A model generated the notes under the pieces. The model saw nothing but the letters and a program-made list of their open reading frames with translations. It was not told the origin of the DNA and did not search any database. From contig JBMDXQ010000017.1 in the NCBI GenBank assembly GCA_048594975.1, positions 1 to 64,000 on the forward strand: 64,000 bases of DNA. The letters are read 5' to 3'. Both the position numbers and the translations under genes were made by a program. This DNA is from JBMDXB01 sp048594975 (GTDB lineage: Bacteria > Acidobacteriota > Vicinamibacteria > Vicinamibacterales > 2-12-FULL-66-21). This document shows positions 16,323 through 24,968 of this stretch, one piece after another; positions within the stretch are counted from its first letter, which is position 1, and every line of letters starts with the position of its first letter.

Positions 16323-19036
16323 TTCCCGCGCAGAACGTACGCCGGATCCACGGTGGCCGCGCGCCGCGCCGGGACGACGCACGCCGCCGTGGCGACGACG
16401 ACGAGCACGAGCGGAACGGAGAAGTAGGTCACCACGTCCCCGGTCGTTACCCCGTACAGCTGGGTCGCAAGCGCGCCCGTCAACCACCACGATGCCAGCA
16501 GCCCCGCGGCAAGGCCGGCGGACGTCACGGCGAGCCCCTGCCCGACGATCAGCCGGACGATGTCGCGGCGGGTGGCGCCGAGGGCGGATCGCACCGCGAT
16601 TTCCCGCGACCGCTGGGCGACGCTGTAGGACAGGACGCCGAAGAGACCGACGGCGGCAATCCCGAGCGCGAAGACGGCGAACCCGCCCAGCACGATCGCG
16701 TAGAGGCGCGGACGGGCGAGCGTCGCGAGCAGCCGTTCCTCGAGCGGGAGCACGGCTTCCGCGACGAGGCGGTCGTCTGCCTCGCGGACCGCGGAGCGCA
16801 GCGCCGAGGCGAGCCGCCGCGGGTCGTCCAGCGTCCGCACCAGCAGCGTGACCGTGGTCACGGGAAGCCGGCCCTGCATCTGCCTGTGCGGGTGGTAGAT
16901 CTCCGGCTGCGACGCATCGCGCGCGGTCACGTAGCGCACGTCCGCGACGACGCCAATCACCGTGGCCTCGCGCTGCCGGCCGTTTTGCGGTGTGTAGGCG
17001 GCAACCGGGAGTGCCGCGCCGAGCGGGTCGTCGCCGAGATAGCGACGCGCGAAGGCCTGGTTCACGACCACGACCGGCATCGCCGCCTCGTTGTCCTGCT
17101 CCGTGAAGCCTCGCCCCTCGACGATGCGCATCCCGAGCGCAGCGAAGACCTGGGGGCTGACGATGCGCGGCGAGGCCTGCACTTCGATGGTCGCACCGTC
17201 GCCGCGGCGCGAGGGGATGGTGAAACCGCTCGTCGATCCACCCGGCGTGAGCGGCAGCTCCGAGGTGAACGCGACCGCGGCCGCCCCGGGCGTACCGCCG
17301 AGACGCTCGAGAATTCGCTCGACGGCGGCGAGCCGTCGCTCGGGCGAGTAGCCCGGCAACGAGAGCGACAGGCGCGAGGAGAGAACGCCGGCGGGATTGT
17401 AGCCGCGCTCCGCGGTCACCATCGCCATGAAGCTGCGAGCGAGGAGCGAGGCGCCGACCAGGAGCACGCAGGCGATCGCCATCTGGCCACCCATGATGAT
17501 CAGCCGCACCCGGGCGGTACGCGAGCGTCCGCCAGCAACGGCCGCGGCGCCGTCGTCGGCGAGCGACTCGACGAGGTTCAACCGTCGCACGCGAAGAGCG
17601 GGCAGCACGCCGAAGAGGATCCCGGTGGCTATCGAGGCGGCGAGCGCGAACAGCACGACGGCGGCGTCGAGGGCGAGCGAGTCGGCGCGGGGAAAGTCGG
17701 CGGGAAGGAGCGAGGGGAGGGCACGGTGGATCACGCCGGCGAGCGCAAGGCCGGCGAGGCCGCCGCCGAGCGCGAGCAGGACGCTCTCGACGAGGAGCTG
17801 CCGCGTCACGCGCAGGCTGCCGGCGCCGAGCGCGGCACGGATGGCGAGCTCGCGCCGCCGCGTGGTGGCACGGGCGAGCTGCAGACTGGCGACGTTGCCC
17901 GTGGCGGCAAGGAGCAGGAGCAGAACCGCGGCGAGCAGCGCGGCCAGCGGCCCGCGCACGTCGGCGGTGAGCGCGTGGCGCATCGACGTCGCGGTGATTT
18001 CGATGGGACCGGCCCGACCGAAGATGGCGGTGGTCGTCAGCCCGGTGTCGGCCGCGAACCGGCCGCGCCCGGTCCCCTCGGCGGCAGCCTGGGCGGGCGT
18101 CACACCGGGGCGGAGGCACGCGACCGCCTCGAACAACGAGAGGGAGTTGCCTGCGGTCGGCCGCACGTGAAACGGGACCCACGCCTGCGCCCGCCGGTCG
18201 GGAAAGCCCGCGGCGCCAGGAAGCACGCCGAGCACGGTGTGCGGCCGCCCGTCGAGCAGCACGGCGCGTCCGACGATGGCCGGGTCGCCCCCGAGGCGCT
18301 GCCGCCACAGGCCCTCGGAGAGCACGACGACGTCCGAGCCGTCGGCGCGCTCGTGTTGCGGGCCGAAGATCGACCCGACGAGCGGCCGGATGCCGAGCAC
18401 CGCAAACAGGCTGGCGGTCGCGGCGGTGACGCGAAGCCGCTCGGGCTCACCGGCGCCGGTCAGGGTCATCGTGTGCCACGACCACGCGGCCAGGCCCTCG
18501 ACCGTCCTCGCCTGCTCGCGCCAGGCGAGGAATGCCGCGTTAGTCATCGAGCCGAACCGCGGCGGCGCCCCTCCGCGCGTTTCCTCGAGCAGCACGAGGC
18601 GGTCGCCACTGGGCCAGGGCAGCGGCTTCAGCACCACGCCCCAAGTGACGCTGAACAGCGCCGTCGCCGCCGCGATCCCGAGCGCCATCGTCAGGACCAC
18701 GAGCAGGGCGAAGCGCGGCTGGCAGCGGAGTACGCGCAGCGAGTACGTGACGTCGTGCGCGAGCCCGGCGAGGCGCGAAGACTCCGCCGGAGGCACCTGC
18801 ACGACCGGCGGGCGCCGCGGCCGCCGCCGCAGCGAGGCGGCGTCCAGACGCCAGCGGTCGATCTGCGCCGCCACCCGGAGCTCCGCTTCGCCGGGCGTGC
18901 AGCCCTCGGCGCGTGCCGCGTCGTACATCGCGCGCGCGTGCTGCGTCAGCTCCTCGATCACGTCGTCGTCCGGTCCGGGCTCGACGGCCGCCAGCGCGCT
19001 GCGGATGCGTGAGGTCCAATCCATGAATCGCGCCAT
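16319..19036 (-). CDS. ADOP-family ABC-type permease with N-terminal helical domain, copy 4
   Basis: 905 residues from the ATG at 19036, chosen because AGGA lies 9 bases upstream; ATG 19024 and GTG 19069 are alternatives. Unlike the other copies it has an extra N-terminal cytoplasmic helical domain of about 70 residues (motif V-I-E-E-L-T-Q-H-A-R-A-M-Y) as in ADOPs paired with PadR regulators. Then come the first helix near residue 110, two MacB-like periplasmic domains and two FtsX cores, ending V-D-P-A-Y-V-L-R-G-N. The PadR gene lies 33 bases upstream on the same strand, so PadR very likely controls this gene. Confidence 0.9.
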   Translation of the reverse strand: MARFMDWTSRIRSALAAVEPGPDDDVIEELTQHARAMYDAARAEGCTPGEAELRVAAQIDRWRLDAASLRRRPRRPPVVQVPPAESSRLAGLAHDVTYSLRVLRCQPRFALLVVLTMALGIAAATALFSVTWGVVLKPLPWPSGDRLVLLEETRGGAPPRFGSMTNAAFLAWREQARTVEGLAAWSWHTMTLTGAGEPERLRVTAATASLFAVLGIRPLVGSIFGPQHERADGSDVVVLSEGLWRQRLGGDPAIVGRAVLLDGRPHTVLGVLPGAAGFPDRRAQAWVPFHVRPTAGNSLSLFEAVACLRPGVTPAQAAAEGTGRGRFAADTGLTTTAIFGRAGPIEITATSMRHALTADVRGPLAALLAAVLLLLLAATGNVASLQLARATTRRRELAIRAALGAGSLRVTRQLLVESVLLALGGGLAGLALAGVIHRALPSLLPADFPRADSLALDAAVVLFALAASIATGILFGVLPALRVRRLNLVESLADDGAAAVAGGRSRTARVRLIIMGGQMAIACVLLVGASLLARSFMAMVTAERGYNPAGVLSSRLSLSLPGYSPERRLAAVERILERLGGTPGAAAVAFTSELPLTPGGSTSGFTIPSRRGDGATIEVQASPRIVSPQVFAALGMRIVEGRGFTEQDNEAAMPVVVVNQAFARRYLGDDPLGAALPVAAYTPQNGRQREATVIGVVADVRYVTARDASQPEIYHPHRQMQGRLPVTTVTLLVRTLDDPRRLASALRSAVREADDRLVAEAVLPLEERLLATLARPRLYAIVLGGFAVFALGIAAVGLFGVLSYSVAQRSREIAVRSALGATRRDIVRLIVGQGLAVTSAGLAAGLLASWWLTGALATQLYGVTTGDVVTYFSVPLVLVVVATAACVVPARRAATVDPAYVLRGN

Positions 19037-19069
19037 TCGGCGTCCTGAACGCGAGCGACGACCCGCCAC

Positions 19070-19414
19070 CTAGGCGTGACGGATCCGCGCCACGCGGTTG
19101 AGGGCGGCGAAGAAGTTGTCCCAGACGCTGCGCTGCGCCGCGAGCACCTTGCGACCGGCAGCGGTCAGCCGGTAGTATCGCCGCCGCCGTTGCCCCGCCT
19201 TCTCGACCCAGCGCCCGTCGATCAGCCCCTTGTCTTCCATCCTGTACAGCGTGGGATAGAGCGAGGCGGCGTGGAACGAGATCTCGCCGCGCGACCGCTG
19301 GTCGATGAGCCGGGCGAGATCGTAGCCGTGGCGGTCGCGCTCCTCGAGCAGCGCCAGGATCAGCAGCTCGGTGCTGCCACGCTTCAGCTCTCGCGCCAGC
19401 GCATTCATGCCCAT
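19070..19414 (-). CDS. PadR-family transcriptional regulator
   Basis: 114 residues from the ATG at 19414; ATG 19408 is an alternative. It is a short PadR-type winged helix: L-K-R-G-S-T-E-L-L-I-L-A-L-L, then H-G-Y-D-L-A-R-L-I, A-S-L-Y-P-T-L-Y-R-M-E-D-K-G-L-I, and the wing G-Q-R-R-R-R-Y-Y-R-L-T. It is expected to be a dimeric repressor of itself and of the ADOP permease directly downstream. Its -10 box overlaps a 12-bp palindrome, and the start lies about 10 bases after that box, so the message would be leaderless or nearly so. Confidence 0.9.
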   Translation of the reverse strand: MGMNALARELKRGSTELLILALLEERDRHGYDLARLIDQRSRGEISFHAASLYPTLYRMEDKGLIDGRWVEKAGQRRRRYYRLTAAGRKVLAAQRSVWDNFFAALNRVARIRHA

Positions 19415-19447
19415 ATGTGGACACATTATACATGACGCGCGTGTCAA
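19415..19447 (-). promoter_or_regulatory. padR promoter with overlapping palindromic operator
   Basis: On the minus strand a perfect TATAAT (19430-19425) runs into the palindrome ATGTG-TC-CACAT (19426-19415). A perfect TTGACA lies at 19447-19442, but the spacing of 11 bases is too short for a standard pair, so only the -10 box and palindrome are well supported. PadR proteins bind ATGT/ACAT dyads, which fits autoregulation. Confidence 0.55.
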
Positions 19448-19588
19448 CTCCCAAGAGCCGACTACCAACGCCGCAACTGGGATTCCCAGGTGCGGGTTCC
19501 GGCAGCCGGACGGCGGCCGTCGGTCCTGGGCGTTGCCGTGGATCCCCCGTTCAACAGCGTGTAAGATGCGCCCCGGAAGGGGGCTTCC

Positions 19589-21187
19589 ATGACTCACATC
19601 AGCAGGCGGAGGTTCGTGGCCACGGCGGCCGCCGCCGGGGCCGGGCTCACCATCGTGCCGCGGCACGTGCTCGGGCGCGGCGTCCAGGCGCCCAGCGACA
19701 CGGTGAACATCGCCACCGTGGGTGTCGGCGGCATGGGCCGCAGCAACACGATCGCCGTGATGTCCCAGAACATCGTCGCGTTCTGCGACGTGGACGACGC
19801 GCTGCTCGAGAACACGCTGAAGCGGATCCAGGCGGACGCGGCCAAGGCGCCGGCGGCGCCTCCTCGGCCGATGCCGGTGCGCCCCGGCCGGCGCCCGCCG
19901 TCGAGGGCGCAGCTGGCCGCCAACGAACGGCGGCCCCGGATCGAGCGGCAGGCCTCGCTGAAGCGGTTCGTCGCGGAACAGTTGCCGCGGCTCCGGCGGT
20001 ACCGCGACTACCGCGAGATGCTCGAAAAGCAGAAGGATCTCGACGCGGTGGTGGTCGCGACGCCCGATCACATGCACGCCGCGATCGCGACCGCGGCCAT
20101 GGACCTCGGCAAGCACGTCTACGTGCAGAAGCCGCTGTGCTGGTCGGTCGAAGAGGCGCGTGTGCTCGCGACGAAAGCGCGCGACAACAAGAAGGTCGTC
20201 ACGCAGATGGGCAACCAGGGGCACTCGAGCGACGGCGCGCGGACCGGCTACGAGCTGATTCGTGCCGGCGCCATCGGCGAGGTGGCCGAGGTGCAGGTCT
20301 GGACCAACCGCCCGCTCGGCTTCTGGCCGCAGGGGATCCCGCGGCCGGAGCCGGTCGCGGTCACGATCGACACGACGCGCACGCAGCCGTGGAGCGCCTC
20401 GGTGGTCAACGCCAAGCTCGCCGCCGCGCTCTATGAGAAACCGACGGTGCCGCCGACGCTGTCGTGGGACCTCTTCCTCGGCGTGTCGCAGTTCGTGGAG
20501 TACCACCCGCTCTACCATCCGCATCACTGGCGCGGCTGGGTGGACTGGGGCCAGGGTGCGCTCGGCGACATGGGCGCGCACCTCGTCGATCACCCGTTCT
20601 GGGCGCTCGACCTCGGCTACCCGACGACCGTCGAGACGGTCTCGACGCCGTTCAACGGCGTCAGCTTCCCGCACGCGACCACGACCTATTACGAGTTCCC
20701 GGCGCGCGGCTCCATGCGGCCGGTGAAGCTGACGTGGTACGACGGCGGCCTCACGCCGCCGAAGCCGGAGGAAATCGGCGACGAGGTGCTCAACGGCGAA
20801 GGCGGAATCCTGTACATCGGCAGCAAGGGCAAGATGATGCAGGAGACCTACGGGCACAACCCGCGGCTCCTCCCGCAGTCGTTGAACGACTCGGCTGGCG
20901 ACCCGAAGCAGCTGCTGCCGCGCATCGCGCACGGCGAGACGGAGCACGAGATGAACTGGATCGAGGCCATCAGGGGCAACGCCGAGATCTCGTCCCCCTT
21001 CGAGTACGCGGGGCCGCTCACCGAGGTCATGCTGCTCGGCATCGTCGCGCTGCGTGCCGGCGGCAGGATTCACTACGACGGCGAGCACATGCGCGTGACC
21101 AACATGATCAACGGCGCGGGCGGGAAGGTCGTCGATCCCAACCAGTTCCTGAAGCGCGACTACCGCGCCGGCTGGAAGCTGACCTAG
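19589..21187 (+). CDS. Tat-exported Gfo/Idh/MocA-family oxidoreductase
   Basis: 532 residues. A twin-arginine signal (S-R-R-R-F-V-A-T) precedes a Rossmann domain with V-G-V-G-G-M-G-R at about residue 46, then the E-K/Q-K-P-L dinucleotide motif seen as V-Q-K-P-L-C-W. The C-terminal domain carries G-D-M-G-A-H-L-V-D-H, the family's sugar-binding histidine region. Members are NAD(P)-dependent sugar dehydrogenases or glycosidases; export with bound cofactor through Tat is typical of this subgroup. An arginine/proline-rich insertion (about 85-125) is unusual. The substrate is unknown. It is divergent from padR. Confidence 0.85.
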   Translation: MTHISRRRFVATAAAAGAGLTIVPRHVLGRGVQAPSDTVNIATVGVGGMGRSNTIAVMSQNIVAFCDVDDALLENTLKRIQADAAKAPAAPPRPMPVRPGRRPPSRAQLAANERRPRIERQASLKRFVAEQLPRLRRYRDYREMLEKQKDLDAVVVATPDHMHAAIATAAMDLGKHVYVQKPLCWSVEEARVLATKARDNKKVVTQMGNQGHSSDGARTGYELIRAGAIGEVAEVQVWTNRPLGFWPQGIPRPEPVAVTIDTTRTQPWSASVVNAKLAAALYEKPTVPPTLSWDLFLGVSQFVEYHPLYHPHHWRGWVDWGQGALGDMGAHLVDHPFWALDLGYPTTVETVSTPFNGVSFPHATTTYYEFPARGSMRPVKLTWYDGGLTPPKPEEIGDEVLNGEGGILYIGSKGKMMQETYGHNPRLLPQSLNDSAGDPKQLLPRIAHGETEHEMNWIEAIRGNAEISSPFEYAGPLTEVMLLGIVALRAGGRIHYDGEHMRVTNMINGAGGKVVDPNQFLKRDYRAGWKLT

Positions 21188-21281
21188 TGCACGATCCGGC
21201 GCTCGGTGCCCGGCGCTCGCGGCGCAACAGCGTGAACAGACACCCGATCGGCGTCCTCGTCGCGGCCGCCGCGGTGGCGAT

Positions 21282-21665
21282 GTCGGCATCCGGCTGAAGG
21301 CGGTCGCCGGATCGGCGTCGCTGCTCGAGACGCTCCGCGCGAGTCGGTCGGGGATGGCGATCGGCGACGCGATCGCGTTCCGCTCACCGCGAGCGCAGCC
21401 GGTCACGACGTCCCTGTGGTGGCGCTCGGAGCAGGTGAGGGTCGAGGCGCCGCTGGCTCCCGGCGCGCCGGCGCCGGGCGCACGCCTCCTCGATCAGGCG
21501 GGCAACCCGCTGCCCGTACCCGTCGAGGCGTCGGTCAGAGAGCAGGGCCCGAGCCGCTGGGCAGTGGCAACGTTCAGGCTGGCGCCGCTCTCCCCCGCCG
21601 ATTACGTCCTGGAGCTGATATCAGGCGAAGCGCGCCGGTTCGTGCCCCTGCGGGTAGAGCGTTAG
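21282..21665 (+). pseudogene. C-terminal remnant of a VWFA-related acidobacterial protein
   Basis: An open stretch with an internal ATG at 21354 encodes R-S-E-Q-V-R-V-E-A, L-L-D-Q-A-G-N-P-L-P-V-P and P-A-D-Y-V-L-E-L. This aligns by eye with the last 85 residues of the intact copies at 6.8 and 23.1 kb (R-T-D-R-V-L-V-R-F, L-L-D-K-R-G-V-R-L, A-R-G-E-Y-V-V-A-I). The VWA domain and signal peptide are missing, so it is read as a truncated paralogue. An independent small gene remains possible. Confidence 0.45.
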
Positions 21666-21675
21666 CGGCTTGCAT

Positions 21676-21845
21676 GGGTTCCAGGTCTCCGGGTTCCCAG
21701 GTTCCCTGGTTCCGGGGTTCCCAGGTTCCGACTGACATAGACTTCATTAGTTCAGCAATCGGAACCACTGAACCCGGGAACCGCGGAACCGCGGGAGACC
21801 CGGAAACGGAACCCCGGAACCGGGGACCTGGGAACCCGTGGAACC
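21676..21845. repeat. GGTTCC word repeat with inverted partner
   Basis: The left part (21676-21731) has about seven copies of GGTTCC-type words; the right part (21761-21845) has the complementary GGAACC words. The longest exact pairing I checked is GGTTCCGGGGTTCC (21708-21721) with 21808-21821. It fills the gap before the transporter gene and could fold into a long imperfect hairpin. Confidence 0.75.
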
Positions 21846-21862
21846 ATGAGCGAAGGAGCCCA

Positions 21863-23068
21863 ATGAGCACACGCGTCCGTCTGTCGGTGATGATGTTTCT
21901 CCAGTATTTCGTCTGGGGGGCGTGGTACGTCGCGATGGGCACGTACCTCGGAGAAACGCTGCGCTTCAACGGGCAACAGGTCGGCCTCGCATATGGCTCC
22001 ACGGCGATCGCAGCGATGATCTCGCCGTTCTTCGTTGGCATGGTGGCCGACCGTTTCTTTGCCACGGAGCGGATGCTGGCGGCGCTCCACGTCATCGGCG
22101 GACTCCTGTTGTTCTATGTGTCCACGCTCGGCGAGTTCCGTCTGTTCTACCCCATGCTGATCATCTACACGCTGTGTTACATGCCGACGCTGGCGCTGAC
22201 TAACTCGATTTCGTTCCACAACATGAAGGATCCGGCGGCTGAGTTCCCCGGCGTCCGTGTGCTCGGCACCATCGGCTGGATCGTCGCCGGGTATGTGATC
22301 GATCTTCTCGGGTTCGGCAAGAGCGCCGGCATGTTCCAGACCGCGGCCGCCGCGTCGATCGTCCTCGGCCTGTTCTGCCTCGTGCTGCCGCACACGCCGC
22401 CGGCGAAACTCGGACACGCCATGACGGCCCGCGACGTGCTCGGGCTCGACGCACTCAAGCTGATGAAAGAGCGGTCGTTTCTGATTTTCGTCGTCGCCTC
22501 CTTCCTGATTTGCATCCCGCTGAGCTTCTACTACGCGTTTGCGAATCCCTTTCTCAGCCAGATTGGCGTGTCGAACCCGACGAGCAAGATGACTCTGGGC
22601 CAGTGGTCGGAAATCGGGTTCATGGTCATCATGCCGTGGTTCTTTGTGCGGCTCGGTGTCAAGTGGATGCTGATCACCGGCATGGCCGCCTGGACGACGC
22701 GCTACCTGCTGTTCTCGTACGGCGATGCCGGCTCTCTGGTCTGGATGCTGTACATCGGCATCCTGCTGCACGGCATCTGTTACGACTTTTTCTTCGTGAC
22801 CGGGCAGATCTACACGGACCAGAAGGCACCGGGGGACCTGCGTGCGGCGGCGCAGGGCTTCATCGCCTTCGTCACGCTCGGGGTAGGCATGTTCGTCGGC
22901 TCACTCGCTTCCGGCCGCATCGTGGACATCTATCGCGTGAGCGAGACGGTGAACGACTGGCGGTCGATCTGGATGGTACCGGCACTCGCCGCGGGTGCGG
23001 TGCTCGTCGTGTTCGCGCTGCTGTTCCGGCCGACCGTCGAGCCGGCGGCGCGGACGGTCGCGCGCTGA
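21863..23068 (+). CDS. MFS transporter, nucleoside:H+ symporter family
   Basis: 401 residues and about 12 transmembrane helices. The N-terminus M-M-F-L-Q-Y-F-V-W-G-A-W-Y-V, the loop M-V-A-D-R-F-F-A-T-E-R, and L-T-N-S-I-S-F-H-N match the nucleoside-H+ symporter (NupG/XapB) branch. The ATG at 21863 has a strong AAGGAG site. It probably imports nucleosides or related ligands with protons across the inner membrane. In related bacteria such carriers often sit near Gfo/Idh and 3-keto-sugar genes, and a Gfo/Idh gene lies just upstream, so a modified sugar is an alternative substrate. Confidence 0.8.
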   Translation: MSTRVRLSVMMFLQYFVWGAWYVAMGTYLGETLRFNGQQVGLAYGSTAIAAMISPFFVGMVADRFFATERMLAALHVIGGLLLFYVSTLGEFRLFYPMLIIYTLCYMPTLALTNSISFHNMKDPAAEFPGVRVLGTIGWIVAGYVIDLLGFGKSAGMFQTAAAASIVLGLFCLVLPHTPPAKLGHAMTARDVLGLDALKLMKERSFLIFVVASFLICIPLSFYYAFANPFLSQIGVSNPTSKMTLGQWSEIGFMVIMPWFFVRLGVKWMLITGMAAWTTRYLLFSYGDAGSLVWMLYIGILLHGICYDFFFVTGQIYTDQKAPGDLRAAAQGFIAFVTLGVGMFVGSLASGRIVDIYRVSETVNDWRSIWMVPALAAGAVLVVFALLFRPTVEPAARTVAR

Positions 23069-23076
23069 GCCGCCGT

Positions 23077-24888
23077 TCAGCCGACGATCTTCAGCGGCAC
23101 GATGGACTGGACCTGCTCGCCGGCGCCGGATGCCTCGATGGCGATCATGAAGTCGCCGCGCGCCGCTGCCGAAAGCGGCAGATCGATCTGGTAGCGGCCG
23201 GGCCGCGCGGCCATGGGCGCAACCGGGAGCGCCGTGAGGATCCCGCCCGCACGGGTCAGCAGCCTGGCGGTCACGCGGGCGTCCTCGGCGGCCGCGCCGT
23301 AGACCTCGAAGCGGACGAGCAGCCGCTCGCTCCGCCGGAAATCCCGGCCGATGAACGGCGAGGCATCGGGATCGTTCAGCAGCTCCTTCAGTTCGACGGC
23401 GGTACGCGCCCGCAGCAGGACCGGCGAGCTCACCGCTAGGTGCGCCGCCGCGAAGTTCGGCACGCTGACACGCCGCTCGTCGCGTTCGAGCACGAGCCCG
23501 TCGCCGTCGAGGACCACCAGCTTGAGCTTCAGCAGGCCGGGCGGCGCGGCGAACGACGCCTTGCCCGCCGGCAGCTGTCCCTCGAACCAGGTGCGGCCGT
23601 CGGCGCCGGTGGCGCTGACGCCGAGGCGCTCGGCGGCCGACGCCGCGTCGCGCGCGTGCGCGTACGGCGCCCACGCCAGCGTGACGCTGGTCAGGCCATC
23701 CTTTCCGCGCGAGGAGCCCACCCACAGGTCGATGGCTCGGCGCGTATTGCCCGCCCAGATCGCCGACCGTGCTTCGGCCTGGAGCGGCGGCTGGCTCGCC
23801 GGGCTCGCCGCTGCCTTCGTCCGCGCGAGCTCGCCCGCGCTCGGCGCCCAGTAGCCCGAGCGGGAGCGCACGTCGACGTTCGGCCGCTTCACCCGCACGC
23901 TGATGCGGTGGAACTTGCCGTCGGCCGGGCTGTTCTGCGCGGCGTAGCCGAGCAGGTAGTAGGCGCTGGCGTGTTTCACGATGTGCGGCAGCAGCCGCTC
24001 CGGAGCGTTGGTGTTCACGAACGCCTGCCCGCCGGTGCTGGTGGCGAGATCGATCAACATGTCGGTCGGCCGCGGGCCAAGGCCGCGCGGGTCCATGGTG
24101 TAGACGGCGGCGTTGTGCTCGTTGGCGGCGCGGACGACATCGCGGTGCAGCGGCGTCCCGGACGCGCCGCGCCCCACTCCCTCGCTCACGAAGAGGATCG
24201 TCTTCCGCCCCTCGCGCAGCGTCCCCAGGAAGACGGCCGCCGCCTTGAGCGCCGTCATCGTCACCTCGTAGCGTACGCGCTCGATGTCGCGCGGGCGGCG
24301 CAGCAGCTCCTCCTCCATGACGCTGCGCGCCGGCATGTAGACGCCGCGCCGGCCCGGGAGCCGGTGAATCGCGTCGGCCAGCGCGCGCCGGTCGCGGGTG
24401 AAGCGGATGGCCGAGGTGGGCGTCAGCGGGTCCATGAGCGCGACCAGATCCCGCGGGCCGAAGGCCTTCAGCACCAGCTCGGTGAGCGCCGCCCGCGCGG
24501 CGCCGCTGCTGGCAAAGGGATGCAGGTGGTAGTCGTCCCAGAAAATGAGGAACACGCGCACGTCCTCGCGCGCCGCCTCCGCGCGGGCGTGCTCGGGCGA
24601 CCGGATCGGCAGCGACAGTTCGTCGCCCGCGTCGGGAAACCCGCTTGCCTGTACGAGCTGGAACGACTGAACGGGCTGCGGGTCGCCGTCCTCCTCGATC
24701 TGGAAGTCCGCGGCGGTGAGATCCTTCACCGGCTCGCCGTGGCGATCGAGCACCGTCACGTCGACCCGTACGAGGTTCGTGCCCGTCCGGATGGTCGGCG
24801 GGCGCGGCGCCTGTTCCTGCTGCGCCGGCGCCGGCTGCGCGGCGAGCGATGCCGTGGAGACCATGATGGCGAGGGGCGTGAGTCGCAC
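23077..24888 (-). CDS. VWFA-related acidobacterial domain protein, copy 2
   Basis: 603 residues with a signal peptide (M-R-L-T-P-L-A-I-M-V, cleavage near Ala-Gln-Pro). It has the family opening I-R-T-G-T-N-L-V-R-V-D-V-T-V-L-D-R and D-L-T-A-A-D-F, a VWA-like fold with V-F-L-I-F-W-D-D-Y-H in place of the canonical metal site, then Y-Y-L-L-G-Y-A, a hallmark of the family, and the C-terminal beta module. It is similar throughout to the copy at 6.8-8.6 kb. It converges with the MFS gene, 8 bases apart. Exported; function unknown. Confidence 0.85.
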   Translation of the reverse strand: MRLTPLAIMVSTASLAAQPAPAQQEQAPRPPTIRTGTNLVRVDVTVLDRHGEPVKDLTAADFQIEEDGDPQPVQSFQLVQASGFPDAGDELSLPIRSPEHARAEAAREDVRVFLIFWDDYHLHPFASSGAARAALTELVLKAFGPRDLVALMDPLTPTSAIRFTRDRRALADAIHRLPGRRGVYMPARSVMEEELLRRPRDIERVRYEVTMTALKAAAVFLGTLREGRKTILFVSEGVGRGASGTPLHRDVVRAANEHNAAVYTMDPRGLGPRPTDMLIDLATSTGGQAFVNTNAPERLLPHIVKHASAYYLLGYAAQNSPADGKFHRISVRVKRPNVDVRSRSGYWAPSAGELARTKAAASPASQPPLQAEARSAIWAGNTRRAIDLWVGSSRGKDGLTSVTLAWAPYAHARDAASAAERLGVSATGADGRTWFEGQLPAGKASFAAPPGLLKLKLVVLDGDGLVLERDERRVSVPNFAAAHLAVSSPVLLRARTAVELKELLNDPDASPFIGRDFRRSERLLVRFEVYGAAAEDARVTARLLTRAGGILTALPVAPMAARPGRYQIDLPLSAAARGDFMIAIEASGAGEQVQSIVPLKIVG

Positions 24889-24968
24889 GATGTACCGTCC
24901 CGGGTTGCTGCTCGTTCACGTCGAGGGCCGCGCCTCTCCTCCCGCCGCGCGGCCCCCGTGCGATGCCG

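Noticed and set aside
21676..21845. A CRISPR array from repeated GGTTCC words.
   Set aside because: Words are only 6-8 bases, irregularly spaced and not separated by unique spacers of constant length; no cas genes are present.
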